DNA of 33,903 bases, from assembly GCA_028281265.1 (NCBI GenBank), contig JANQKE010000113.1:1-33903 (forward strand), given 5' to 3'. Within the stretch, counting starts at the first letter, position 1. Every line of letters begins with the position of its first letter. The stretch comes from Alphaproteobacteria bacterium. GTDB lineage: Bacteria > Pseudomonadota > Alphaproteobacteria > DSM-16000 > Inquilinaceae. The notes beneath the pieces were generated by a model. The model was given only the letters and a program-made list of their open reading frames with translations, was not told the origin of the DNA and made no database searches. This document shows positions 16,212 through 24,318 of the stretch, piece after piece. Position numbers and translations under genes: made by a program.

Positions 16212-17753
16212 ATGATGCTTTCCACCTCCCGCCGTCGCCTCCTCCGGGCCGGTGCCCTTGGTGGCCTGGCTCTGCCCTTCGCCGGGCTTGCCTCCACGGT
16301 GTCGGCGCAAGGGTCGACGCTGACGATCGCCTACAATGTCGACCTGCCGGCCTTCGACCCCACGGTCGGGGCGTCGGCGGTCAACCCGACCATCCAGTCG
16401 CTCTACAAATCGGTATTCGACCAGTATATCGACCAGAACCCCGACCTGTCCTTCAAGCCGGGTCTTCTGACCGGCTGGGGCTGGAACGAAGACCGGACCG
16501 AGATCTTCCTGGAGGTGCGGGAAGGGGCGCTGTGGCATACCGGCGAGCCGGTGACGCCCGACGATGTGGTCTGGTCGCTGGAACGGGCCGGCGACCCCGA
16601 TACCGGCAACCCGATCCAGTTCGTCTGGAGCAAGGTCGGCAACTATCGGATCGACGGCAACCGGATCACCGCCGACGTGCTGGCGTTCGAGCCGACGCTG
16701 TTCAAGTGGATGGCGTTCCTGACCGGCTACGTGCTCCCGCGCCGGTACTTTGAAGAAGTCGGCCCCGACGGGTTCGAGGCGGCACCGGTCGGCTCCGGCC
16801 CCTATCGCGTCGATGCGTTCGAGCGCAACGCGTTCCTGCGCCTGAAGGCCGTTCCGGACTATTGGGGCGGCGCCCCGGCGTATGAGACCGTCATCTTCAA
16901 GTTCGTTACCGACGCGGTCAGCCGGGTCGCCGAAATCGAGAGCGGCGCCTCCGACGTGACGCTGGAGATCCCCTACGACGCCTTCGACCGGCTCAAGGAC
17001 CGGCCGGGCCTGGCCGGGGTGACGACGCCGGTGTCCGACATCGCGATGATCTTCCTGAACGACAATGACGAGATCATGCAGGATCGCAACGTGCGCCTGG
17101 CCGCCCATCATGCGATCAACAAGCAGGCGATCGTCGACCGGCTGTTGCGCGGCTACGGCGTGCCGATCGACACGCTGCAGGCACCGGAATACGCCGCCTT
17201 CGATCCGACGATCCGGGTGCCCTACGACCCCGACCGGGCGGCCGCCCTGCTGGCCGAATCCGGCTATGGTCGGGACAATCCCGCCCGGTTCACGATCCAG
17301 ACCACCCGCGGGTTCAAGCCGCGGGACTTCGAGATGATCCAGGCGATCGTCGGCATGTGGCGGGCCGTCGGCATCGAGGCCGAGATCGAGGTCTACGAGA
17401 TCGCCCAGCATTTCGAGTTGCGCGCGCGGGACGCGTTGGCGCCGGCGGCCTTCTACAACTGGGGCAACTCGATCGGCGATCCGTCGACCTCGACCGGCTT
17501 CGCCATGTTCGGCCCCTCGCCGCACTCGACCTGGGATACCGATGATCTCGACGCCATGATCGGCCCTTTGTGGGGCGAGCCCGACGAGGCGGCCCGGATC
17601 GCCGGCTATCGGGCGGTGGATCGCTACATCGCCGAGCAAGGCTATGTCATCCCGCTCCTGCAATACGTCCAGCCGATCGTCCATCGCGATGATGTGGTGG
17701 TGACCCCGCACACGGCCAACTTCCTGCTCCCGCAGCTCATGCGCCCGGCGTGA
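16212..17753 (+). CDS. Peptide-type ABC transporter substrate-binding protein (family 5, Tat-exported)
   Basis: A 513-residue periplasmic binding protein of the DppA/OppA family (SBP_bac_5). The N-terminus TSRRRLLRAGALGGLALPFA is a twin-arginine signal with cleavage near residue 34 (VSAQ). The mature part shows LTIAYNVDLPAFDPTVG, the lobe-I segment REGALWHTGEPVTPDDVVWSL, GSGPYRVDAFERN and RLAAHHAINKQAIV, all typical of the family. Length is normal. It is the first gene of a four-gene importer operon (two permeases and one ATPase follow). Family members carry di- or oligopeptides, glutathione, nickel chelates, opines or sugars; nothing here decides among these. Confidence 0.93.
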   Translation: MMLSTSRRRLLRAGALGGLALPFAGLASTVSAQGSTLTIAYNVDLPAFDPTVGASAVNPTIQSLYKSVFDQYIDQNPDLSFKPGLLTGWGWNEDRTEIFLEVREGALWHTGEPVTPDDVVWSLERAGDPDTGNPIQFVWSKVGNYRIDGNRITADVLAFEPTLFKWMAFLTGYVLPRRYFEEVGPDGFEAAPVGSGPYRVDAFERNAFLRLKAVPDYWGGAPAYETVIFKFVTDAVSRVAEIESGASDVTLEIPYDAFDRLKDRPGLAGVTTPVSDIAMIFLNDNDEIMQDRNVRLAAHHAINKQAIVDRLLRGYGVPIDTLQAPEYAAFDPTIRVPYDPDRAAALLAESGYGRDNPARFTIQTTRGFKPRDFEMIQAIVGMWRAVGIEAEIEVYEIAQHFELRARDALAPAAFYNWGNSIGDPSTSTGFAMFGPSPHSTWDTDDLDAMIGPLWGEPDEAARIAGYRAVDRYIAEQGYVIPLLQYVQPIVHRDDVVVTPHTANFLLPQLMRPA

Positions 17754-17811
17754 GCCCGGCGCCGGTGCCTGCGGCCGGGTCGGCGGGGCGACGCGGTCGG
17801 GGAGGCCCGCC

Positions 17812-18819
17812 GTGCCGATAGGCTTCCTGGTCAACCGACTGGTGCTCGCCATCCCGACCCTGTTCGGTGTGTCGGTGGTGGTGTTCGTGCTGCTGCGAGT
17901 GGTGCCCGGCGATCCGATCGCGATGATGATCCCGCCCGGTGCGGGGCAGGAGGACATCGACCGGCTGCGCGTCCTGTACGGGCTCGACCGGTCGATCCCG
18001 GAACAATACGGGATCTGGCTGGGCCAGGCGCTGACGGGGGATTTCGGCACTTCCATCTCCTTGCGGTCGGACGTGCTCGGCCTGGTCCTTCAGCGCCTGC
18101 CGGCGACGCTGGAGCTGGCGGCCTTGGCCTTGCTGATCGCCGGGGCGCTGGCCACGGGGTTGGCCGTCCTCGGCACCGCCAGCCGCGGTCGTTGGCCGGA
18201 AGCGGTCGTCGACGGCGTCACCGGCACCGTCCAGGCGATCCCGGATTTCGTCTGGGGCCTCCTGTTCATCCTGGCGTTGGGCGTGCTGATGCCGGTATTG
18301 CCGATCAGCGGCCGGTTCGACCCGCGGATCGAAATCGACTTCGCCACTGGCTTCTATCTCATCGAGAGCCTCGCCCGGTTCGATCTCGATACCGCGGCCA
18401 TGTTGCTGCGCCATGCGATCCTGCCCGCGGTCGCCTTGGCGCTGCCGCTGACGGCGGTGCTTGCCCGCCTGCTCAAGAGCTCTCTGAGCGAGGCGATGAC
18501 CCAAGACTATGTCCAGGTCGCCAAGGTGCGCGGCTTCGGCCCCGGCCGGTTGATCGTGCGGGAGGCGATGCGGAACGCGCTGATCCCGACCGTGGCCCTG
18601 TCCTCGGTTCAGGTCACCTTCCTGATCGGCGGCACGGTGCTGGTGGAGCGGATCTTCAGCTATCCCGGCATCGGCAACATGGCGATCGGCGCGGTGATCA
18701 ACCGCGATCTGCCGCTGATCCAGGGGCTGGTGCTGACCTTCGCGGTGCTGTTCATCGCCATCAACCTGGTGGCCGACCTGACCTATGCCGCGTTGAACCC
18801 GCGGGTGCGCCGTGGCTGA
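17812..18819 (+). CDS. ABC transporter permease, DppB/OppB type
   Basis: A 335-residue inner-membrane permease. It has the first helix NRLVLAIPTLFGVSVVVFVLL, the DppB-type RVVPGDPI motif just after it, a periplasmic loop, then about five further helices. The EAA cytoplasmic loop that docks on the ATPase is visible as VRGFGPGRLIVREAMRNALIP. The GTG start at 17812 follows GGGGAGG at 17799-17805. It overlaps the next permease gene by 8 bases, so translation is coupled. It forms the import channel with the DppC-type partner. Confidence 0.93.
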   Translation: MPIGFLVNRLVLAIPTLFGVSVVVFVLLRVVPGDPIAMMIPPGAGQEDIDRLRVLYGLDRSIPEQYGIWLGQALTGDFGTSISLRSDVLGLVLQRLPATLELAALALLIAGALATGLAVLGTASRGRWPEAVVDGVTGTVQAIPDFVWGLLFILALGVLMPVLPISGRFDPRIEIDFATGFYLIESLARFDLDTAAMLLRHAILPAVALALPLTAVLARLLKSSLSEAMTQDYVQVAKVRGFGPGRLIVREAMRNALIPTVALSSVQVTFLIGGTVLVERIFSYPGIGNMAIGAVINRDLPLIQGLVLTFAVLFIAINLVADLTYAALNPRVRRG

Positions 18820-19693
18820 GCTGGGGATCGATCGGCTGCCCGGCCGGCAGGGCGTCTGGGTTGCCCTGTGCGGCAACGCCCGGGTCTGGGGCGGCGGCGG
18901 GGTGGTGGGGCTGTTCGCCCTGATCGCCCTGTTCGCCCCCGTGCTCGCGCCGCAGGATCCGCTGTGGCAGGACCTGATGCTATACCAGATGCCGCCGGCC
19001 TGGCTGCCGGGCTCAGAACCGGGCTACTGGCTGGGCACCGACAGCCTGGGCCGGGATCTGTTGTCCCGGCTGATCCACGGCACGCAGGTGGCGCTGATCG
19101 TCGCGGTGGTTGCGGCCGGCGCGGCCGGTGCCCTGGGTGTGCTGCTCGGCCTGATGGCCGGCTATTTCGGCGGCTGGGTGGACGCGCTGATCAGCCGGCT
19201 GATCGATGTGTGGGTGGCGTTCCCGCCGGTGCTGCTGTCGATCGTGCTGGTGGCGGTGCTGGGGGCGGGCCTGCATTCGGTGATCATCGCCATCGCGGTG
19301 ATCGACTGGACCCGCTTTGCCCGCGTCGTGCGGGCCGAGGTTCTGGTGCAGAAGGAGCAGGACTATGTCGCCTCGGCCGTCACCATCGGGCTGGGGCGCT
19401 GGCGCATCCTGTTCGGGGAGGTGTTGCCGAACGTCGCCCCGCTGGTCCTGGTTCTGTTCACCATGGAGATGGCGATCGCCGTGATCGTGGAGACGATCCT
19501 GAGCTTCGTCGGCCTGTCGGTCGCGTCCGATCGGCCGACCTGGGGCGGCATGATCGCCGAAGGCCGGCAGGTGATCTACGAGGCGCCGTGGATGATGCTG
19601 ATGCCGATCGGCTGCCTGATCGCCCTGGTGCTGGCGCTCAACGCCCTGGGCGACGGGTTGAAGACCGCGCTCGACCCGGTGTTGCGGCGATGA
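18812..19693 (+). CDS. ABC transporter permease, DppC/OppC type
   Basis: A 293-residue inner-membrane permease and partner of the preceding gene. It has an N-terminal helix (VVGLFALIALFAPVLAP), the DppC-type APQDPLWQDL and GTDSLGRDLLSRLIHGTQVAL segments, further helices, and the EAA-loop region TIGLGRWRILFGEVLPNVAPL. It starts with GTG inside the end of the previous gene and ends in an ATGA overlap with the ATPase gene, a tightly coupled operon. DPLW and GTDxxGRD are reliable for this subfamily. Confidence 0.93.
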   Translation: MAELGIDRLPGRQGVWVALCGNARVWGGGGVVGLFALIALFAPVLAPQDPLWQDLMLYQMPPAWLPGSEPGYWLGTDSLGRDLLSRLIHGTQVALIVAVVAAGAAGALGVLLGLMAGYFGGWVDALISRLIDVWVAFPPVLLSIVLVAVLGAGLHSVIIAIAVIDWTRFARVVRAEVLVQKEQDYVASAVTIGLGRWRILFGEVLPNVAPLVLVLFTMEMAIAVIVETILSFVGLSVASDRPTWGGMIAEGRQVIYEAPWMMLMPIGCLIALVLALNALGDGLKTALDPVLRR

Positions 19694-20556
19694 GCCTCGA
19701 TCCGGTCCTGGCGGTCGAGGATCTGTGGGTCGAACTGGGCCCTTTGGACTTGCTGCGCGGCGTCTCGCTGTCGGTGGCGGCGGGCCAGGTCGCCGGCCTG
19801 GTGGGGGAGAGCGGGGCCGGCAAATCGATGATCGGCCGGTCGATCCTGGGCCTGTTGCCCACCGGCGCCCGGGTCTCGCAAGGCAGTATCCGCTTCCGCG
19901 GGCGGGAGCTGGTCGGCCTGCCGATCCGGGCGCATCGGGACCTGCTCGGCCGCGGCATGACCTTGATTCCCCAGGACCCGATGACGAGCCTCAACCCCGT
20001 GCATCGGATCGGGCGGCACATGCTCGACGTGCTGCGGCTGCGCATGGGTCTCGATCGGACCACCGCCCGGACCCGGGCGCTGGCGCTGCTCGACGAGGTG
20101 CACATCCGCGATCCGGAAGCGGTGCTCATGCGCTACCCGCATGAGCTGTCCGGCGGCATGCGCCAGCGGGTGCTGATCGCCATGGCGTTTGCCTGCGAAC
20201 CGGCGCTGATCGTTGCCGACGAGCCTACGACGGCCCTCGACGTCACCGTGCAGCGGCAGATTCTGCGCCTGATCAAGGAGCTGCAGGTCCATCACGGCAC
20301 CGCGATCCTGTTCGTCACCCATGATCTCGGTGTCGTCGCCAAGATCTGCGATACGGTGACGGTCCTGCATTCGGGACGGGTGCTGGAGCAGGGGCCGGTG
20401 GCCGATGCGCTCGGCGCGCCGCAGCACGCCTATACCCAAGCCCTGCTGGCGGCCACACCGCGCTATGACCGCCCCGCCGACACGCTTCACCCGGTCCCTG
20501 CACCCTTGACGGAGGCTCTGCGGGTCGAGGCGACGGCGCTGCGGCGCGGCGGATAG
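19690..20556 (+). CDS. ABC transporter ATP-binding protein, DppD/OppD type
   Basis: A 288-residue cytoplasmic ATPase powering the importer. Motifs: Walker [11 protein letters not shown]-loop [11 protein letters not shown], signature LSGGMRQRV, Walker [13 protein letters not shown], and the switch His in VTHDLG. The [10 protein letters not shown] and C-terminal [14 protein letters not shown] segments are typical of the DppD/OppD half. The start at 19690 is the ATGA overlap with the permease; a much longer in-frame reading upstream is only a shadow of that permease. No DppF/OppF partner follows; the next gene is on the other strand. The importer therefore either uses a homodimer or borrows a second ATPase from elsewhere. 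Confidence 0.92.
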   Translation: MSLDPVLAVEDLWVELGPLDLLRGVSLSVAAGQVAGLVGESGAGKSMIGRSILGLLPTGARVSQGSIRFRGRELVGLPIRAHRDLLGRGMTLIPQDPMTSLNPVHRIGRHMLDVLRLRMGLDRTTARTRALALLDEVHIRDPEAVLMRYPHELSGGMRQRVLIAMAFACEPALIVADEPTTALDVTVQRQILRLIKELQVHHGTAILFVTHDLGVVAKICDTVTVLHSGRVLEQGPVADALGAPQHAYTQALLAATPRYDRPADTLHPVPAPLTEALRVEATALRRGG

Positions 20557-20661
20557 GACGCAGGCCGCCGGGCCGCCGCGTCAGGTCACCTCGGAGCCCA
20601 TGCCGTTCAAACCCGATCCGGGTGTCCGGCGCGCCCCGGCGAGCCCCCGAAGCGGGCACCG

Positions 20662-21984
20662 TCACTCGGCTGCCTCGGCCAGCCCCGCCATCCTGGTCTC
20701 ATGGATCCGTCGGAACGGCAGTGCGGGATTGTCGCCGAGATCGACGTCGGCGTATCGCACCACCGCGCCGGCCGGCACGTCGGCGACCAGGCGAACCTTG
20801 TGGGCCAGGCCGATCGGCAGCGCCCCTTCGGCCACACTGTCGGCGGCGGGCTTGAGCCTGCCCCACACCGTATAGCCGCCTTCGCCGTCCAGCATCTCCC
20901 CGGCCGTCAGATCCCGCTTTGCGATCGCCACCGCATCGCCGTTGAAGGCGCGCGTCGACCCGGTCGGCTCACCCCGCAGGGCCGCCGATAGGATGGAGAT
21001 CCCCAGCTCCAGGCCGATCAGGTGAAACGGCTTGTACATCGCGGCAAACCGGCCGGTATCGTCGGTCGGCAGGCCGTACTGCCTGAAGCACGCCGCGGCA
21101 TAGTCGTTCGGCGCCTCCAAGACGACGTACACACCCCAGCGCAAGTCGCGAAAGACCGGCCGGCCGTCCCGCTCCAGGCTCGAGATCACCTCGACCATCC
21201 CCGGTCGTTCGAGCGTGCCGCCCAGCCGTTTCGGCCGAAGCACATGGGGGAGATCGTCCACCCCGCAGGGCGGGAACGACAGCCCGTCGGACGGCACGCC
21301 GAGGTCGCACGCATTGGCGATCGCCGCCATTTCGATGGCGGACTTGGTCCCGTCGAGGAAGGAGTTGAACATCTGCGGGTTCATGCCGGCCGCCGCCGCT
21401 GCTTCCGGCGTCAGCCCGTAATGCGGCCACACATCGTCCGGCGTGACCTGGTGATAGGCCGGCAGGTACTTGGTCCCCTTGCCCGCGGCGGCGACCCGGA
21501 AGCCGGCGGCCCGAGCCCAGTCCACCATCTCGGCCGTCAGCGCCGGCTGGTCGCCATAGGCCATCGAGTAGACCACGCCGGCCGTCCTCGCCCGATCCGC
21601 CAAGGCCGCACCGGCGAGCACGTCGGCCTCCACATTGACCATGACGACATGCTTGCCGGCGGCGATTGCGGCCGCCGCATGGGTCAGTCCGGCGACCGGG
21701 TTGCCGGTCGCCTCGACCACCACCTCGACATCGTCCCGACCCGCCAGCGCTGCCGCATCGTCGGTGAACGCGGTCGCGACCACCCGACCATCGTCCCAGC
21801 CGACGGCCCGGCAGGCAGCGCGGGCCCGGTCGGGGGACAGGTCGGCGATCGCCGTCACCTGCAGACCGGGCGTGGAGGGCACCTGGCTCAGGAACATGGA
21901 GCCGAACTTGCCGGCACCGATCAGGCCGACCCGGACCGGACGCCGAGCGTCGACCCGGGCTTGCAGGAGAGAGAAGAGGTTCAT
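20662..21984 (-). CDS. NAD(P)-dependent oxidoreductase with C-terminal SAF-like domain
   Basis: A 440-residue cytoplasmic protein. Residues 15-160 are a homoserine-dehydrogenase-like Rossmann domain with the VGLIGAGKFGSMF dinucleotide motif, DDVEVVVEATGNP and GKHVVMVNVEADV. A catalytic-type middle follows (MNPQMFNSFLDGTKSAIEM), then a SAF-like part at about 350-430 (KRDLTAGEMLDG ... GYTVWGRL ... VPAGAVVRYADVD). Such proteins are often mislabelled as homoserine dehydrogenase or FlgA. Related proteins sit in sugar-acid and polyol catabolic loci, but the reaction here is unknown. It converges on the importer operon with 105 bases between. The start lacks a strong ribosome binding site. Confidence 0.8.
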   Translation of the reverse strand: MNLFSLLQARVDARRPVRVGLIGAGKFGSMFLSQVPSTPGLQVTAIADLSPDRARAACRAVGWDDGRVVATAFTDDAAALAGRDDVEVVVEATGNPVAGLTHAAAAIAAGKHVVMVNVEADVLAGAALADRARTAGVVYSMAYGDQPALTAEMVDWARAAGFRVAAAGKGTKYLPAYHQVTPDDVWPHYGLTPEAAAAAGMNPQMFNSFLDGTKSAIEMAAIANACDLGVPSDGLSFPPCGVDDLPHVLRPKRLGGTLERPGMVEVISSLERDGRPVFRDLRWGVYVVLEAPNDYAAACFRQYGLPTDDTGRFAAMYKPFHLIGLELGISILSAALRGEPTGSTRAFNGDAVAIAKRDLTAGEMLDGEGGYTVWGRLKPAADSVAEGALPIGLAHKVRLVADVPAGAVVRYADVDLGDNPALPFRRIHETRMAGLAEAAE

Positions 21985-22101
21985 ATCGGAAGCACCGCCT
22001 GTGCCGCGTGGTCGCGCCGGGCCATGCAGGGACGTCCGCGACGCTCGAGAGTGGATGGCCCGCCCGGCCAGCCAGAGCCGGGCGCCAAGGCCTTGCGCGT
22101 T

Positions 22102-22521
22102 CTACGCCGCAGCGTGGATGTCGGCGTCGATGACCAGATCCAGTGCCGCGAACGCGGCTTCGATCTGATCCATTCGGCTGGCGTGGTCCAGATCCAGCAG
22201 GCGGAACACGTCCTTCGGTGTGCGGCCGAGCCGTCGGGCCAGATCCGACTGGCTCACCCCGCGGGCCTGCATGGCCTCGTAGAGGCGGATCTTCAGGCTC
22301 GTCAGCAGCGGCATGCGCACCGCCGGCCGGCCGGCCGGATCCGACGGGGCCGGGATCGGCCGTCGGTCCGCCATCATGGCGGCCAGCACCGTACAGGCCG
22401 CATCCCGGGCGCGATCCAGCGCCTGGGCGACATCGTCGCCTTCCGTCACGGCCCCCAGATCGGGGACGATGGCGGTGACGCCATCGTCCTGAACGTCCAG
22501 ATCGACCGGGTACAGCAACAT
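22102..22521 (-). CDS. hicB: HicB-family antitoxin with C-terminal helix-turn-helix
   Basis: A 139-residue antitoxin. Residues 1-65 form the HicB RNase-H-like domain (MLLYPVDLDVQDDG, then AIVPDLGAVTEGDDVAQALDRA), which binds and blocks the toxin. Residues about 72-135 form a DNA-binding helix-turn-helix (GVSQSDLARRLGRTPKDVFRLLD) expected to repress the operon. The start at 22521 has a strong AAGGAGGAG immediately upstream on the - strand; a longer in-frame reading beyond it is discarded. It lies 47 bases after hicA on the same strand. The toxin-first order is usual for HicAB. Confidence 0.88.
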   Translation of the reverse strand: MLLYPVDLDVQDDGVTAIVPDLGAVTEGDDVAQALDRARDAACTVLAAMMADRRPIPAPSDPAGRPAVRMPLLTSLKIRLYEAMQARGVSQSDLARRLGRTPKDVFRLLDLDHASRMDQIEAAFAALDLVIDADIHAAA

Positions 22522-22568
22522 AGGCTCCTCCTTCGGAGAGCATGAACAGCGGACAGGAAAAAGGGGGA

Positions 22569-22760
22569 TCATTTGAGCCCCAGTTGTTTCTTGATCCCCT
22601 CCATCGTCCCCTTCTTGAGTTGTTGTCGACCGCCATGGGTCGGGAGGGAGGCGTACTTGCCGGTGGCGGGGTTGTGCAGGCTGCGGTGGTTCTTGCTGTC
22701 GGGCCTGCCGACGATCACCCCCTGTTTCCGGAGCCACCGGGCGAATTGGTCGCTGTTCAC
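22569..22760 (-). CDS. hicA: HicA-family mRNA interferase toxin
   Basis: A 63-residue double-stranded-RNA-binding-like toxin that would cleave mRNA when the antitoxin is lost. The N-terminal helix SDQFARWLRKQGV, the strand with the catalytic His (KNHRSLHNP), PTHGG, and the C-terminal KKGTMEGIKKQLGLK all match the family layout. The usual GSHH is replaced by SKNHRSLH, a modest departure that keeps one His at the active position. The GTG start at 22760 follows GAGGAGG two bases upstream. It is the first gene of the toxin-antitoxin pair and stands next to the fold-back repeat array. Confidence 0.88.
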   Translation of the reverse strand: MNSDQFARWLRKQGVIVGRPDSKNHRSLHNPATGKYASLPTHGGRQQLKKGTMEGIKKQLGLK

Positions 22761-22906
22761 GTCCTCCTCTCTGCGTCGATGATGAGAGCATCCTACGGCA
22801 CATTTGCCAAAGAAAGCTCCTTAGAGTCACGGCAGTGACGATCCGCGTCATGCTGGACCATGCTGGACGACGGCGCCAGCCTGATCTTAACGAGAAAGGA
22901 AAATAT
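22761..22906. other. Upstream region of hicAB
   Basis: These 146 bases lie between the toxin start and the fold-back array and should hold the hicAB promoter and operator. I see the near-repeat CATGCTGGACCATGCTGGACGA at 22847-22868 (a tandem of ATGCTGGAC) but no clear -35/-10 pair or palindrome. Confidence 0.35.
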
Positions 22907-23500
22907 TTCACCACAAAGACACGAAGGGCACGAAGAACAGCATGAAGATAGAGGATAGCGCTGCGCGCAGCGCAATAGTGATCTTCGTGTTTCTTCGCGC
23001 TCTTCGTGTTAGAAGACCGTTCTTGGTGTTCTTGGTGTTTTGGTGGTGAAGGATCTTGAGATCACCGGGCCTCATGCGAAGTTGAGAGGGAAACATTTCA
23101 CCACTAAGACACGAAGGGCACGAAGAACAGCACGAAGGTAGGGGTTAGCGCTGCGCGCAGCGCCATAATGAGCTTCGTGTTTCTTCGTGGTTTTCGTATT
23201 GGAAGAGCGTTCTTGGTGTTCTTGGTGTCTTGGTGGTGAAGGACCTTGAGATCATCGGGCTTCATGCCAAGTTGAGAGGGAAATATTTTACCACAAAGAC
23301 ACAAAGACACAAAGGGCACGAAGGACACGAAGAACAGAACGAAGGTAGGGATTCAGCGCTGCGCGCAGCGCCATAATGAGCTTCGTGTTTCTTCGTGCTC
23401 TTCGTGTTGGAAGATCGTTTTTGGTGTTCTTGGTGTTCTTGGTGTCTTGGTGGTGAAAAACTCCGACTAGTGGTGAAGAACTCTGCGATCAGCCGGCCTC
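22907..23500. repeat. Array of three 190-bp fold-back repeats
   Basis: Three copies with a 190-base period start at 22907, 23097 and 23287. Each has a left arm of CACCAC(A/T)AAGACAC and (C)ACGAAG motifs, a perfect central palindrome GCGCTGCGCGCAGCGC (22958-22973, 23148-23163, 23356-23371), and a right arm of CTTCGTG and TTCTTGGTG motifs ending TGGTGGTGAA, inverted to the left arm. Copies 1 and 2 span 144 bases; copy 3 is longer (to 23457) through extra ACACAAAG and TTGGTGTTC units. Spacers (GATCTTGAGATCACCGGG-type) also repeat, and a worn spacer reaches about 23500, next to the dioxygenase stop. The DNA is AT-richer than its surroundings. Short reading frames here are repeat translations, not genes. 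Confidence 0.93.
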
Positions 23501-23505
23501 ATATA

Positions 23506-24306
23506 CTACTCGGCCGCCTGCCGTCGGCTGGCGGCGAAGTCGGCGAGACAGCTATCGGGTAGCGGCGTGATCGGCGTGAAGTCGCGATGGGCGATGAACT
23601 CCGGCCGCGTGAACCGGGTGATGTGGTTGGAGACGGCGTTGAGCGTCAGATAGACGATCGTCCGCGGGTAGGGGGTGATGTTGGGCGGGCTGGCGTGCAC
23701 CAGGTTCCCGTGGAACAGGATGACGGAGCCGGCCGGCCCGGTCGGGGCGACGATGCCACCCTCCTCGGCCAGGCGCGTCACCGTCTCCTGATCGAGGGCC
23801 CATAGCGGGTAGGATGTGGTTTCCCGATCGTGACCGGCGGCGAGCACCCCGGCCTTGTGGCTCTTGGGGATGAACATCAGGGCGCCGTTGATCGGCATCA
23901 CCTCGTCGAGAAATACCGCGATGTTCATCGCCCGTGGTTCCGGCATGCCGTCGTCCCGCGCCCAGGTGCCGTAATCCTGGTGCCACTGCCAGATCTCACC
24001 GACGAAGGCGGCCTTCGCGTTGATCTTGAACTGGTGCATGTAGACCGGCTCGCCGAACAGTTGGCTGACCGGTTCGATCAGGCGCGGATGGGCACCGAGA
24101 CGGCGGAACGCCTCGTCATAGGTATGTGCGGCAAAGGCGGTGCGTGGGGCGCCGGAGGTCTCCCGCCACACCTCTTCCCGATCTTGGGCGTAGATCTTGC
24201 CTGCATGGTCCCGCAAGGCCGCTACCTCGGCCTCGCTGAAGCAGCCGGGTAGGAAGAGATAGCCCAACTCATCGAACGCGCGCAGTTGTTCGTCGGTCAA
24301 GTGCAT
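23506..24306 (-). CDS. Phytanoyl-CoA dioxygenase (PhyH) family Fe(II)/2-oxoglutarate oxygenase, EctD-like
   Basis: A 266-residue cytoplasmic oxygenase of the PhyH family. Iron ligands are the His and Asp of WQWHQDYGTW and the His of NLVHASPPN; Arg in YPRTIVYLT would bind 2-oxoglutarate. The EPRAMNIAVFLDEVMPINGALMF region followed by IPKSHK resembles ectoine hydroxylase and its relatives, which hydroxylate small free amino acids. No ectABC genes are nearby and the protein is shorter than usual EctD (about 300), so ectoine is only one possibility. AAGGAGG precedes the start. It lies 12 bases downstream of the GntR gene on the same strand, so the two probably form an operon. Confidence 0.85.
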   Translation of the reverse strand: MHLTDEQLRAFDELGYLFLPGCFSEAEVAALRDHAGKIYAQDREEVWRETSGAPRTAFAAHTYDEAFRRLGAHPRLIEPVSQLFGEPVYMHQFKINAKAAFVGEIWQWHQDYGTWARDDGMPEPRAMNIAVFLDEVMPINGALMFIPKSHKAGVLAAGHDRETTSYPLWALDQETVTRLAEEGGIVAPTGPAGSVILFHGNLVHASPPNITPYPRTIVYLTLNAVSNHITRFTRPEFIAHRDFTPITPLPDSCLADFAASRRQAAE

Positions 24307-24318
24307 GGGGAAGCCTCC

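Noticed and set aside
20969..22636. A 555-codon - strand frame overlapping the SAF oxidoreductase and hicB
   Set aside because: It is out of frame with two recognisable proteins, with Gly/Arg/Pro-rich composition and no domain.
22908..23328. Short - strand frames translating to FFVPFVSLW-like peptides
   Set aside because: These are translations of the fold-back repeat units; nearly the same peptide appears from each copy, and there is no ribosome binding site pattern.
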